Shown: piece after piece, positions 18,906 to 25,886 of the stretch
How positions within the stretch are numbered: position 1 is the stretch's first letter
Layout: the number at the start of each line of letters is the position of its first letter
DNA from: Comamonadaceae bacterium
GTDB taxonomy: Bacteria > Pseudomonadota > Gammaproteobacteria > Burkholderiales > Burkholderiaceae_C
Direction: 5' to 3'
NCBI GenBank assembly: GCA_947478725.1
Contig: CANJWZ010000001.1
Span: 124,001 to 188,000, forward strand
Length of the DNA: 64,000 bases
Notes under the pieces: generated by a model
The model's database searches: none
What the model was told of the DNA's origin: nothing
The model's input: only the letters and a program-made list of their open reading frames with translations
Translations under genes and position numbers: made by a program

Positions 18906-19187
18906 GTTTTCCTCCAAAGACGGCAAGTACAAAAGCGTCGGCAACCAAGCCGATCTTCTCTCTTCCTACGCTTACTCGGTTCTTTCAGGCCTTAAAGTAT
19001 TTAAAAATAAACTTCAGCCAGGCAGTCAGCATGCACTACAGCAAAGAGAGCGCAGAGTGTACTCCAAGCCAAAACGGTTTGATACACGAATGACGAACGG
19101 CGTCATGCAAAGTTTTTATTTTAAAATTAATAACAAATAGCGTCTGTTGACAGCATTTAAACGATTTTTAACGAAATTTGTCGAATT
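18906..19187 (-). other. Long upstream region of accB, no gene
   Basis: These 282 bases separate the TlpA-like gene from accB. They are AT-rich near 19110-19190 and hold the accB ribosome site, but no reading frame with family features. In the Burkholderiales I remember, the dehydroquinase gene aroQ often sits here; no trace of its NGPNLNLLG motif was found. A promoter for accBC is expected, but no hexamer pair stands out. Confidence 0.6.
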
Positions 19188-19721
19188 TCATTTCAACTGA
19201 ATCCATTGCGCCAGATCTTCGCTGGAAACCTTGCCTGTTTTCCGGTGCAGCATCGCACCAGATTCGCCAAATACCGCTGTAAATGGCAAGCTACCCGCCA
19301 GATTGCCCAGCGATTTACTCAATTCGGTACCACCTAAGCCCGCCATCCCCACCGGAAAGCCAAGTGGCTTGGCCTGAAGCCACTTGCGTACCGCACTCGG
19401 CTGGTCAACGGCCAGGCCAAGCACCTGCCAGCCTTTGGCTTTTTGTTCCTGGTAAAAAGCATCCAGCAAAGGCAGCTCTTCCACGCACGGCGGGCACCAG
19501 GTAGCCCAAAAGTTCAGCAGCAGCGGCTTTCCGCGAAAGCTGTTCATCGGCTGCGGCTGGCCGTCAGGTGTGTCAAAGCTCATCGCCCACAGCGCATCTT
19601 GTGCGGTATTTGTTTGCGCGGTGGCCAGCTTTTGGGGTTCATGCTTGAACCAGGCCGCGCCCAGGCCAGCCACCCCGGCAGCGGCAGCCGCACTGATATA
19701 GAGTAAGTTTCTTCTGTCCAT
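19188..19721 (-). CDS. TlpA/ResA-family thiol-disulfide reductase
   Basis: A 177-residue thioredoxin-fold protein for the periplasm, probably membrane-anchored. The start reads MDRRNLLYISAAAAAGVAGLGAAW, a hydrophobic export signal with a twin-arginine-like front. The redox motif is FWATWCPPCVEELPLL, with the Cys pair WCPPC of TlpA-type reductases, and a cis-Pro region follows (GSLPFTAVF). Such proteins keep apocytochrome or copper-chaperone thiols reduced. It follows the unknown gene at 19725 by three bases. Confidence 0.9.
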   Translation of the reverse strand: MDRRNLLYISAAAAAGVAGLGAAWFKHEPQKLATAQTNTAQDALWAMSFDTPDGQPQPMNSFRGKPLLLNFWATWCPPCVEELPLLDAFYQEQKAKGWQVLGLAVDQPSAVRKWLQAKPLGFPVGMAGLGGTELSKSLGNLAGSLPFTAVFGESGAMLHRKTGKVSSEDLAQWIQLK

Positions 19722-19724
19722 GGG

Positions 19725-20321
19725 TCAGACTTTACCGCTTTCAATGACCAGCTTTTGGACAGCCACCAGATCGCCACGAGGCCTACGCCCCTTCTCGTCG
19801 GGCTTGAGCGCGCCGCGCAGGTCGTCATGGTCGTACACCATGAAATGCACACCGATGTTTTCAGCCAGCGACTTGGACAGGCTGCTCAGGCTGAGCGCCT
19901 CGACTTTGCCACCGGTAAAGCCAGTGACGGTGCGCGGCTCGTAGTCGACCTTGTGCTCAATCAGCGCAATTTCAGCCGATTTCGGATCGTCACAAAACAG
20001 CTGGATATAAATGTCCGATAGCCGCGTTGCCGTGCCATGCCACACCGCCCCCGCCAAATGGGGCCTGAAACCCGCCATGCGCTGCATCCACACCAAGGCC
20101 AGTTCCCGCAGCGCCGCCAGTTCCGTCGGCTGGGTGTCCGCACAAAACACGGTGATGTATTCCATCACCGCATCTTCAAGCTCCGAGTTGTCGGGCAGTT
20201 CGGCACGGGCCGGCAGTCCCATCTGTTTGACGGCCCTGCGCTTGGCCGGACCATATTCAAGGCCCTCTTCAACCACCAAGGCGGCGGCGGTGGCGGCTAT
20301 TTCGGATTTGAGGGTGGTCAT
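19725..20321 (-). CDS. Conserved protein of unknown function
   Basis: I do not recognise a named family with certainty. The 198-residue, acidic, soluble-looking protein starts MTTLKSEIAATAAALVVEEG and has no signal peptide or membrane helix. Conserved-looking parts are EYGPAKRRAVKQMGLP, MEYITVFCADTQPTELAALRELAL and VHFMVYDHDDLRGAL. It lies head-to-head with mpl (77 bases apart) and three bases before the TlpA-like gene. I recall homologues at the same place in other Burkholderiales, sometimes mislabelled as MurC because of the neighbour. An upstream TTG at 20327 is an alternative start. Confidence 0.7.
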   Translation of the reverse strand: MTTLKSEIAATAAALVVEEGLEYGPAKRRAVKQMGLPARAELPDNSELEDAVMEYITVFCADTQPTELAALRELALVWMQRMAGFRPHLAGAVWHGTATRLSDIYIQLFCDDPKSAEIALIEHKVDYEPRTVTGFTGGKVEALSLSSLSKSLAENIGVHFMVYDHDDLRGALKPDEKGRRPRGDLVAVQKLVIESGKV

Positions 20322-20398
20322 CGTCAAGGCTGTGGAAAAGCGAAACGTACAGTTTAGGTGAGCCGCCCAACCTGCCCGTTGACTTCTAAAATAAGCCG

Positions 20399-21904
20399 AT
20401 GCACATACACATACTCGGAATTTGCGGCACCTTCATGGGCGGCCTGGCTGCTCTGGCGGTTGAGGCGGGGCACAAGGTGACGGGTTGCGACACCGGCGTT
20501 TATCCGCCCATGAGCGACCAGTTGCGCGCTTTGGGGATTGATCTGGTGGAGGGCTACGGTGCCGACCAGTTGGCCTTTAACCCCGATGTCTTTGTGGTAG
20601 GCAATGTGGTTTCGCGCGCCCACTTGGCCGACGGAACACCCAAATACCCCTTGATGGAAGCGATATTAAACGCCGGCCTGCCCTACACCAGCGGCCCGCA
20701 GTGGCTTGCAGAACATGTTCTACAAGGTCGTCATGTGCTGGCCGTGGCAGGCACGCATGGTAAAACCACGACGACAGCGATGCTGACCTGGATCCTGGAA
20801 TGCGCAGGGCTGCAGCCGGGCTTTCTGGTGGGGGGGGTGCCTCTGAATTTTGGTGTTTCAGCCAGGCTGGGAAGTACCTCCACCCCTCTTTCCAAGCATG
20901 GGCCTCGGGTCTGGCTTAGCCAGCCCGCAGGCGCAGCGGCCCCCTCGGGGGGCAGCGTCCACACGCAGTGGGAAAGCGTGGGGGCAACCTTTGTGATTGA
21001 GGCAGACGAATACGACACCGCGTTTTTCGACAAGCGCAGCAAGTTTGTGCACTATCGCCCGCGCACCGCGATTTTGAACAACCTCGAATTCGACCATGCC
21101 GATATTTTTGACAATCTGGCTGCGATTGAGCGGCAGTTTCACCACCTGGTGCGCACGGTGCCGTCATCTGGCCGCGTCGTGGTCAATGCGACCGAAGAAA
21201 GCCTGGCGCGCGTCCTGGCCCAAGGCTGCTGGAGTGAGCAGGTACTCTTTGGCAAAGCCTTGGCCAATAAAGCGGGTTTCACTGCCGAAGGCGAACCAGG
21301 CGACTTCACCGTGCTCAAAGCAGGCAAGCTTGTAGCGCGCGTTCGATGGGCCGTCAGCGGCGTACACAACCAGCTCAATGCGCTGGCAGCGATTGCCGCT
21401 GCCGAGCATGTAGGGGTCGACCCGCAAACCGCAGCGGACGCACTGGCCAGCTTTCAAAACGTCAAACGCCGGATGGAGGTGATTGGCAGGGTCAGCAAGG
21501 ACGGCGGCAGCATCACCATCTATGACGACTTTGCCCATCACCCGACGGCCATCCACACCACGATTGATGGCCTGCGCCGCCAGCTGAACGCAGCGGGCAA
21601 AGCGGCTGACCGAATCCTTGCCGTGTTTGAGCCGCGCAGCAACACCATGAAGCTCGGCACCATGACGGCCCAACTGCCGTGGAGCCTGGAAGCCGCCGAC
21701 ATCGCCTTTTGCCACGCGGGCGGTCTGGACTGGGACGCGCGGGAGGCCCTGGCCCCGATGGTGGACCGGGCCCATGTGGCTGACAACATTGAGCAACTGG
21801 TCAACCAAGTCAAAACAGCAGCCAGACCGGGCGACCACATCCTGTGTATGAGCAACGGCGGCTTTGGCGGCGTGCACGGCAAGCTGCTGGCGGCGTTGTC
21901 CTAG
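20399..21904 (+). CDS. mpl: UDP-N-acetylmuramate:tripeptide ligase Mpl with an in-frame repeat insertion
   Basis: Cytosolic recycling ligase that joins UDP-MurNAc to the L-Ala-gamma-D-Glu-meso-DAP tripeptide. Mur-ligase features: MHIHILGICGTFMGG, P-loop GTHGKTTTT at 118-126, EADEYDTAFFDKRSKFVHY, LNNLEFDHADIFDNL and YDDFAHHPTAI. Length is 501 residues against about 457 in E. coli. The extra is mainly residues 159-197, between GVSARLG and FVIEADEYD, encoded by a copy of the dispersed GC-rich repeat (20873-20989). The frame stays open, so a product is possible. A run of eight G (20830-20837) lies just upstream. It recycles what AmpD releases. Confidence 0.94.
   Translation: MHIHILGICGTFMGGLAALAVEAGHKVTGCDTGVYPPMSDQLRALGIDLVEGYGADQLAFNPDVFVVGNVVSRAHLADGTPKYPLMEAILNAGLPYTSGPQWLAEHVLQGRHVLAVAGTHGKTTTTAMLTWILECAGLQPGFLVGGVPLNFGVSARLGSTSTPLSKHGPRVWLSQPAGAAAPSGGSVHTQWESVGATFVIEADEYDTAFFDKRSKFVHYRPRTAILNNLEFDHADIFDNLAAIERQFHHLVRTVPSSGRVVVNATEESLARVLAQGCWSEQVLFGKALANKAGFTAEGEPGDFTVLKAGKLVARVRWAVSGVHNQLNALAAIAAAEHVGVDPQTAADALASFQNVKRRMEVIGRVSKDGGSITIYDDFAHHPTAIHTTIDGLRRQLNAAGKAADRILAVFEPRSNTMKLGTMTAQLPWSLEAADIAFCHAGGLDWDAREALAPMVDRAHVADNIEQLVNQVKTAARPGDHILCMSNGGFGGVHGKLLAALS
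20889..20988. repeat. GC-rich dispersed repeat (GCCCCCTCGGGGGGC core), copy in mpl
   Basis: This copy aligns along about 100 bases with 46722-46821, with roughly five of six positions identical by eye. Shared landmarks in order are CTGGCTT.GCCAG, AGGCGCAGC, GGCCCCCTCGGGGGGCAG, ACACGCAGTGGG and CGTGGGGGCAA. It is translated as part of Mpl (APSGGS from the core). Confidence 0.85.
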
Positions 21905-21919
21905 TTTGCAGTCAACCTG

Positions 21920-21943
21920 GCTACTACTAATTTAGGAGCGGTT
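21920..21943 (+). repeat. Dispersed short repeat, copy b
   Basis: GCTACTACTAATTTAGGAGC followed by GGTT, 16 bases after the mpl stop. It matches copies a, c and d around the shared GCTA..(A/T)-rich..AGGAGC frame. It lies between the convergent mpl and aroG ends. Confidence 0.55.
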
Positions 21944-21997
21944 GGCCATTATTTTGCAGAGGCCCGCAGCCCATTCAATAGTCTGGGCGAACATCGT

Positions 21998-23110
21998 TCA
22001 GTGTTCGCGCCGCGCTCCGACAGCCTTTGACAACACCTCCAGGACCTGCAGCGAATCATCCCATGACAGGCAAGCATCGGTGATGCTTTTGCCATATTCG
22101 AGCGATGCGGCGTCGTCTTTGCCGGGGGTGAATTTTTGCGCGCCCGCCTTCAGATGGCTTTCAACCATCAGGCCGAACACTTGTTTTGAACCGCCGCTGA
22201 CCTGCCCTGCGATGTCCCGGGCCACGTCGAGCTGCTTTTCATGCTGTTTGGAGGAGTTGGCATGGCTGCAGTCCACCATCAAGGTGGCGGGCAATTTGGC
22301 GGCGGCCAGTTCTTTGCATGCGGCGGTGACGCTGGCTGCGTCGTAATTGGGCGTTTTACCGCCGCGCAAAATCACGTGGCAGTCAGGGTTGCCCTTGGTT
22401 TGCACCACCGCCACCTGGCCGTTTTTATGAACTGATAAAAAGTGGTGGCCGCGCGATGCCGATTGAATCGCGTCGGTGGCGATACGGATGTTGCCGTCGG
22501 TGCCGTTCTTAAAGCCAATCGGTGCAGACAGGCCAGACGCGAGCTCGCGGTGTACCTGGCTTTCAGTGGTGCGCGCGCCAATCGCGCCCCACGAGATCAA
22601 GTCGCCAATGTATTGCGGCGAGATCACGTCCAAAAACTCGCTGCCGGCGGGCAGGCCCATTCGGTTGATGTCGATCAACAACTGGCGCGCCATGCGCAGG
22701 CCCTCGTCAATGCGGTAGGTTTCGTCCAGGTAAGGGTCGTTGATCAAGCCCTTCCAGCCGACCGTGGTGCGCGGCTTTTCAAAGTAAACCCGCATCACAA
22801 TCTCCAGGGTGCCCGCGTACTTTTTGCGCTGCTCGACCAAGCGGCGCGCGTACTCCAATGCGGCTGCCGGGTCGTGTATTGAGCACGGGCCAATCACCAC
22901 CAGCAACCGGTCGTCGCTGCCGGTCATGATCTTGTGGATGCTTTTGCGGGTCTGGGTGATCAGCGTTTCCACCGGCGTGCCCTGAATGGGGAAAAAGCGG
23001 ATCAGATGCTCTGGCGGTGGTAACACGGTGATGTCCTCGATGCGTTCGTCGTCGGTCTGGCTGGTTTTGTCAACGGGCGCATACCAGGTGGGCGTTGAGG
23101 CGGTCATCAC
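21998..23110 (-). CDS. aroG: 3-deoxy-7-phosphoheptulonate synthase (class I, AroF/G/H type)
   Basis: DAHP synthase, the committing step of the shikimate pathway (phosphoenolpyruvate plus erythrose 4-phosphate). The 370 residues carry VVIGPCSIHDPAAALEYARRL, MRVYFEKPRTTVGWKGLINDP, GFKNGTDGNIRIA, ILRGGKTPNYD and MVDCSHANSSK, all typical of the E. coli AroF/G/H group, which is feedback-inhibited by aromatic amino acids. Which amino acid inhibits this copy cannot be read. Upstream lie an aromatic-rich leader peptide gene and a terminator hairpin, so transcription is probably also controlled by attenuation. The second Met (23107) is an alternative start. Confidence 0.96.
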   Translation of the reverse strand: MMTASTPTWYAPVDKTSQTDDERIEDITVLPPPEHLIRFFPIQGTPVETLITQTRKSIHKIMTGSDDRLLVVIGPCSIHDPAAALEYARRLVEQRKKYAGTLEIVMRVYFEKPRTTVGWKGLINDPYLDETYRIDEGLRMARQLLIDINRMGLPAGSEFLDVISPQYIGDLISWGAIGARTTESQVHRELASGLSAPIGFKNGTDGNIRIATDAIQSASRGHHFLSVHKNGQVAVVQTKGNPDCHVILRGGKTPNYDAASVTAACKELAAAKLPATLMVDCSHANSSKQHEKQLDVARDIAGQVSGGSKQVFGLMVESHLKAGAQKFTPGKDDAASLEYGKSITDACLSWDDSLQVLEVLSKAVGARREH

Positions 23111-23162
23111 GGGTTTCCTTATAAAAAACTAAAAAACTTGAATTCAAACCAGACAAAAAAGC

Positions 23163-23195
23163 AAAAAAAAACCGCCGGGTGTCCGGCGGTTTTTG
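23163..23195 (-). terminator. Attenuator terminator hairpin before aroG
   Basis: Read on the minus strand: AAAAACCGCCGG, loop ACAC, CCGGCGGTTTTTTTTT. The stem has eight GC-rich pairs with flanking A and T runs, and lies 24 bases after the leader stop and 52 bases before aroG. The 5' arm (23182-23190) can also pair with UCUGGCGGU inside the leader gene (23238-23246), nine pairs with one G-U, giving an antiterminator. It could partly serve tldD as its terminator. Confidence 0.85.
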
Positions 23196-23219
23196 AAAGA
23201 TTCGTACGTTTATTTGGGG

Positions 23220-23294
23220 TTACGCAACAGTCTCTCTACCGCCAGAAGCGCTTGAGAACCAAAAATAGTCAAAATAAAACGATGCCTTGTGCAT
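23220..23294 (-). CDS. Aromatic-rich leader peptide of the aroG attenuator
   Basis: A 24-codon frame from ATG (23294-23292) to TAA (23222-23220). The product reads MHKASFYFDYFWFSSA and then SGGRETVA: residues 6-13 are F-Y-F-D-Y-F-W-F, seven aromatic of eight. This is the hallmark of a translation-controlled attenuator sensing Phe, Tyr and Trp charging. The control codons (23257-23267) can pair with 23211-23221 across the leader (nine of eleven pairs), a possible protector hairpin. A strong ribosome site is not seen, which is the weak point. The start lies 38 bases after the tldD stop, so the promoter would be inside or just after tldD. Confidence 0.8.
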   Translation of the reverse strand: MHKASFYFDYFWFSSASGGRETVA

Positions 23295-23332
23295 GAGCTT
23301 GAATGTAGCACAGCTTAAAACGCATTCCGACT

Positions 23333-24856
23333 TCAAGCCGTTCCACCGACCGTCAAGCCATCAATCCGCAACGTCGGCTGTCCCACGCCCACCGGCACGC
23401 TCTGGCCTTCTTTGCCGCAGGTGCCCACGCCGCTGTCCAGCGCCATGTCGTTGGCAATCATGCTGACTTTTTTCAGGCATTCTGGGCCGCTGCCCACAAT
23501 GGTCGCGCCTTTGACGGGGTACAAAATCTTGCCGTTTTCAACCCAGTAGGCTTGGCTGGCTGAAAAGACAAACTTGCCGGATGTGATGTCAACCTGCCCG
23601 CCAGCAAAGTTGGTGGCGTACAGACCTTTTTTGATGCTGGCGACGATTTCCTGCGGGTCTTTCTGACCACCCAACATGTAGGTATTGGTCATGCGCGGCA
23701 TGGGCGTGTGAGCGTAGCTTTCGCGGCGGCCATTGCCTGTCGGCTTGACCTTCATCAGCCGGGCATTCAGCGAGTCCTGAATGTAGCCCTTCAAAATACC
23801 GTCTTCAATCAGCACATTGCGCTGGCTGGCGTTGCCTTCGTCGTCCACATTCAGGGACCCGCGTCGGTCAGCAATCGTGCCGTCGTCCAGCACCGTCACG
23901 CCTTTGGCGGCCACACGCTGGCCAATCTTGCCAGCAAACGCGCTAGAGCCTTTGCGGTTGAAGTCGCCTTCCAGCCCGTGGCCAATCGCTTCGTGCAGCA
24001 AAATCCCGGGCCAGCCTGAGCCTAAAACCACCGTCATTTCACCGGCAGGCGCGGGGCGGGCCTCCAGGTTGGTCAACGCCGCTTTGACCGCATCGTCTAC
24101 ATACTGGCCGATTTGCGCATCGTCAAAATAGGCCAGGCCAAAGCGGCCACCGCCACCAGCTGAGCCGGTTTCACGCCGGCCTTTTTGCTCGGCGATCACG
24201 GTGACGGATAAACGCACCAGCGGCCGCACATCAGCGGCCAGCGTACCGTCAGCCCGCGCCACCATCACGACGTCGTATTCACTGGCCAGCCCTGCCATCA
24301 CCTGCACGATGCGCGGGTCTTTGGCCTTGGCGAGTTTTTCAACCTTTTCAAGCAGTTTGACTTTAGCCGTGCTGCCCAACGTCGCGATGGGGTCCTGGCC
24401 CTCGTAGAGCGATCGGCTGTTGGCGATCTTGCGGCCGGGCGTTTTGATCTTGGCTGACTTGCCAGCGCCTGAAATGCTGCGGACGGTACGAGCAGCATCC
24501 ATCAGCGAGGCTTCAGAGATGTCATCGGAATAGGCAAAGGCGGTTTTTTCGCCGCTGACGGCCCGCACGCCCACGCCTTGGTCAATGCTGAAGGAACCGG
24601 TCTTGACAATGCCCTCTTCCAGGCTCCAGCCTTCACTGCGGGTGTACTGAAAGTACAAGTCTGCATCGTCTGCGCCTTTGGAGGTGATTTCTGCAAGGGC
24701 TTTGGACAGATGAGCCTCGGTCAAACCGAAGGGCGTGAGCAGCAGCTTTTGCGCTATTTCCAGGCGCCCAGATGTTGATGCCGCTGTGGGCCTCGACGTT
24801 GACGACGTGATCGAAGCGTTGAGAGTTGGGGCGGAAGAAGAGCGCAGTGTGGTCAT
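23333..24856 (-). CDS. tldD: Metalloprotease TldD
   Basis: Zinc metalloprotease subunit which, with TldE/PmbA, trims unfolded peptides and processes some modified peptides. The start at 24856 (MTTLRSSSAPTLN) gives 507 residues; longer starts add sequence outside the family. The metal motif HEAIGHGLEGDFNRKG (HExxxH) is present, as is a long C-terminal Gly-rich domain ending PTLRIDGLTVGGTA. The N-terminal 35 residues are Ser/Thr-rich and not conserved. The tldE gene is not in the window. The aroG leader begins just after its stop. Confidence 0.95.
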   Translation of the reverse strand: MTTLRSSSAPTLNASITSSTSRPTAASTSGRLEIAQKLLLTPFGLTEAHLSKALAEITSKGADDADLYFQYTRSEGWSLEEGIVKTGSFSIDQGVGVRAVSGEKTAFAYSDDISEASLMDAARTVRSISGAGKSAKIKTPGRKIANSRSLYEGQDPIATLGSTAKVKLLEKVEKLAKAKDPRIVQVMAGLASEYDVVMVARADGTLAADVRPLVRLSVTVIAEQKGRRETGSAGGGGRFGLAYFDDAQIGQYVDDAVKAALTNLEARPAPAGEMTVVLGSGWPGILLHEAIGHGLEGDFNRKGSSAFAGKIGQRVAAKGVTVLDDGTIADRRGSLNVDDEGNASQRNVLIEDGILKGYIQDSLNARLMKVKPTGNGRRESYAHTPMPRMTNTYMLGGQKDPQEIVASIKKGLYATNFAGGQVDITSGKFVFSASQAYWVENGKILYPVKGATIVGSGPECLKKVSMIANDMALDSGVGTCGKEGQSVPVGVGQPTLRIDGLTVGGTA

Positions 24857-24905
24857 GCCATGATTGTAGGTAGTCTGTCCTGAACACGTGGCCTCAACGA
24901 TATTT

Positions 24906-25886
24906 TCACCCTCGCCCTGACAGAACCTTGAAAACTGCCGCATCGTCCTCGGCTGCCAGTCCGGCTTCGTGCGCCTGCCGAAAAACACCGCTGGCTGCGG
25001 CTCCCAGCGGCCCGTCAAAGCCTGCCGCGGCAGCGCATTCAAGTGCCAGCCGGGTGTCCTTTTCAAGCAGGGTGACATGGGCACGGGGGGCATAGTCACC
25101 CGCAATCGCCCGGCGCATCCGGTCTGTGCCTATCCAGCTTTGCCCGCTGGACTGCTCAATCACGCTGAGGGTTTTGGCGACATCCAGGCCCAGCTTTTCA
25201 GCCAATGCCAGGGCTTCAGCCGCTCCGACCAGATTGATGCCTGCCAGCAGGTTGTTGACCAGCTTGGTGCGGGCGGCATCACCTGGCTTTTCGCTGATGC
25301 TGAACAGCTTGCTTGACAGTGCATTGAGCAACGCTGACTGCTGCACAAAAACGTCTGGCGGGCAAGCCACGAGCAAACTCATGGTGCCGTCAGCAGCTCG
25401 TGCGGGCCCGCCAGACATGGGCGCGTCAATGGTGTGAATGCCGCGTTCAGCCAGCCTGCGGGCAAAACCTTCCACGTCTTGCGGCAAGATGGTCGGGCAC
25501 AGGATGACGGTTTGGCCAGCCTGCAAGCGGTGCGCCAGTCCCTGGCGACCAAACAGCACGTCTTCAGTTTGCACAGCATCCACCACGCAAATGATCGTCG
25601 CTATTAAATCAGGAGCTTCTTGCCCAGGTAATACTTGGCCTAGCGCCCCTTTTGACACCCAAAAGTCGACTTTTTTGGCATCTATGTCGCTGACCATGAC
25701 CCGCCAGCCCTTCGACAGCAAATTGGCGACCATGCCGCCGCCCATATTGCCCACCCCAACAATCAAGACCCCCACGCTTTTGGCTTCGCCGCTCTTCGAG
25801 AACACTTCGTGTGATGCGCTGCCCCCCGAGGGGGCTAATTTCTCTTTGGAAGCGTGCCCGTCGAAAAATTGACCGCTCGACGTCAC
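24906..25886 (-). CDS. 3-hydroxyisobutyrate dehydrogenase-type NAD(P)-dependent oxidoreductase
   Basis: Beta-hydroxyacid dehydrogenase with Rossmann motif VLIVGVGNMGGGMVANLLSKG, the DAPMSGGPARAADGTMSLLVA substrate loop and the catalytic Lys segment KLVNNLLAGINLVGAAEALAL. Substrate may be 3-hydroxyisobutyrate, tartronate semialdehyde or L-threonate; sequence alone does not tell. The GTG at 25886 overlaps the rodA stop as GTGA, but the first 37 residues carry a translated repeat core (APSGGS), and a GTG at 25775 starts where the family normally begins. A second repeat segment (25600-25640) lies within the coding region as well. Confidence 0.85.
   Translation of the reverse strand: MTSSGQFFDGHASKEKLAPSGGSASHEVFSKSGEAKSVGVLIVGVGNMGGGMVANLLSKGWRVMVSDIDAKKVDFWVSKGALGQVLPGQEAPDLIATIICVVDAVQTEDVLFGRQGLAHRLQAGQTVILCPTILPQDVEGFARRLAERGIHTIDAPMSGGPARAADGTMSLLVACPPDVFVQQSALLNALSSKLFSISEKPGDAARTKLVNNLLAGINLVGAAEALALAEKLGLDVAKTLSVIEQSSGQSWIGTDRMRRAIAGDYAPRAHVTLLEKDTRLALECAAAAGFDGPLGAAASGVFRQAHEAGLAAEDDAAVFKVLSGRG
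25600..25621 (+). repeat. Dispersed short repeat, copy c, inside a coding region
   Basis: GCTATTAAATCAGGAGCTTC followed by TT, in the middle of the dehydrogenase gene at 24906-25886, where the opposite strand encodes QEAPDLIATI. It belongs with the copies at 1213, 21920 and 30996. Confidence 0.5.
25810..25836. repeat. Core of the GC-rich dispersed repeat within the dehydrogenase N-terminus
   Basis: GCGCTGCCCCCCGAGGGGGC is the reverse complement of the core seen at about 20936-20955 and 46771-46788. On the minus strand it encodes APSGGS in the same frame as the copy in mpl. Confidence 0.65.
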
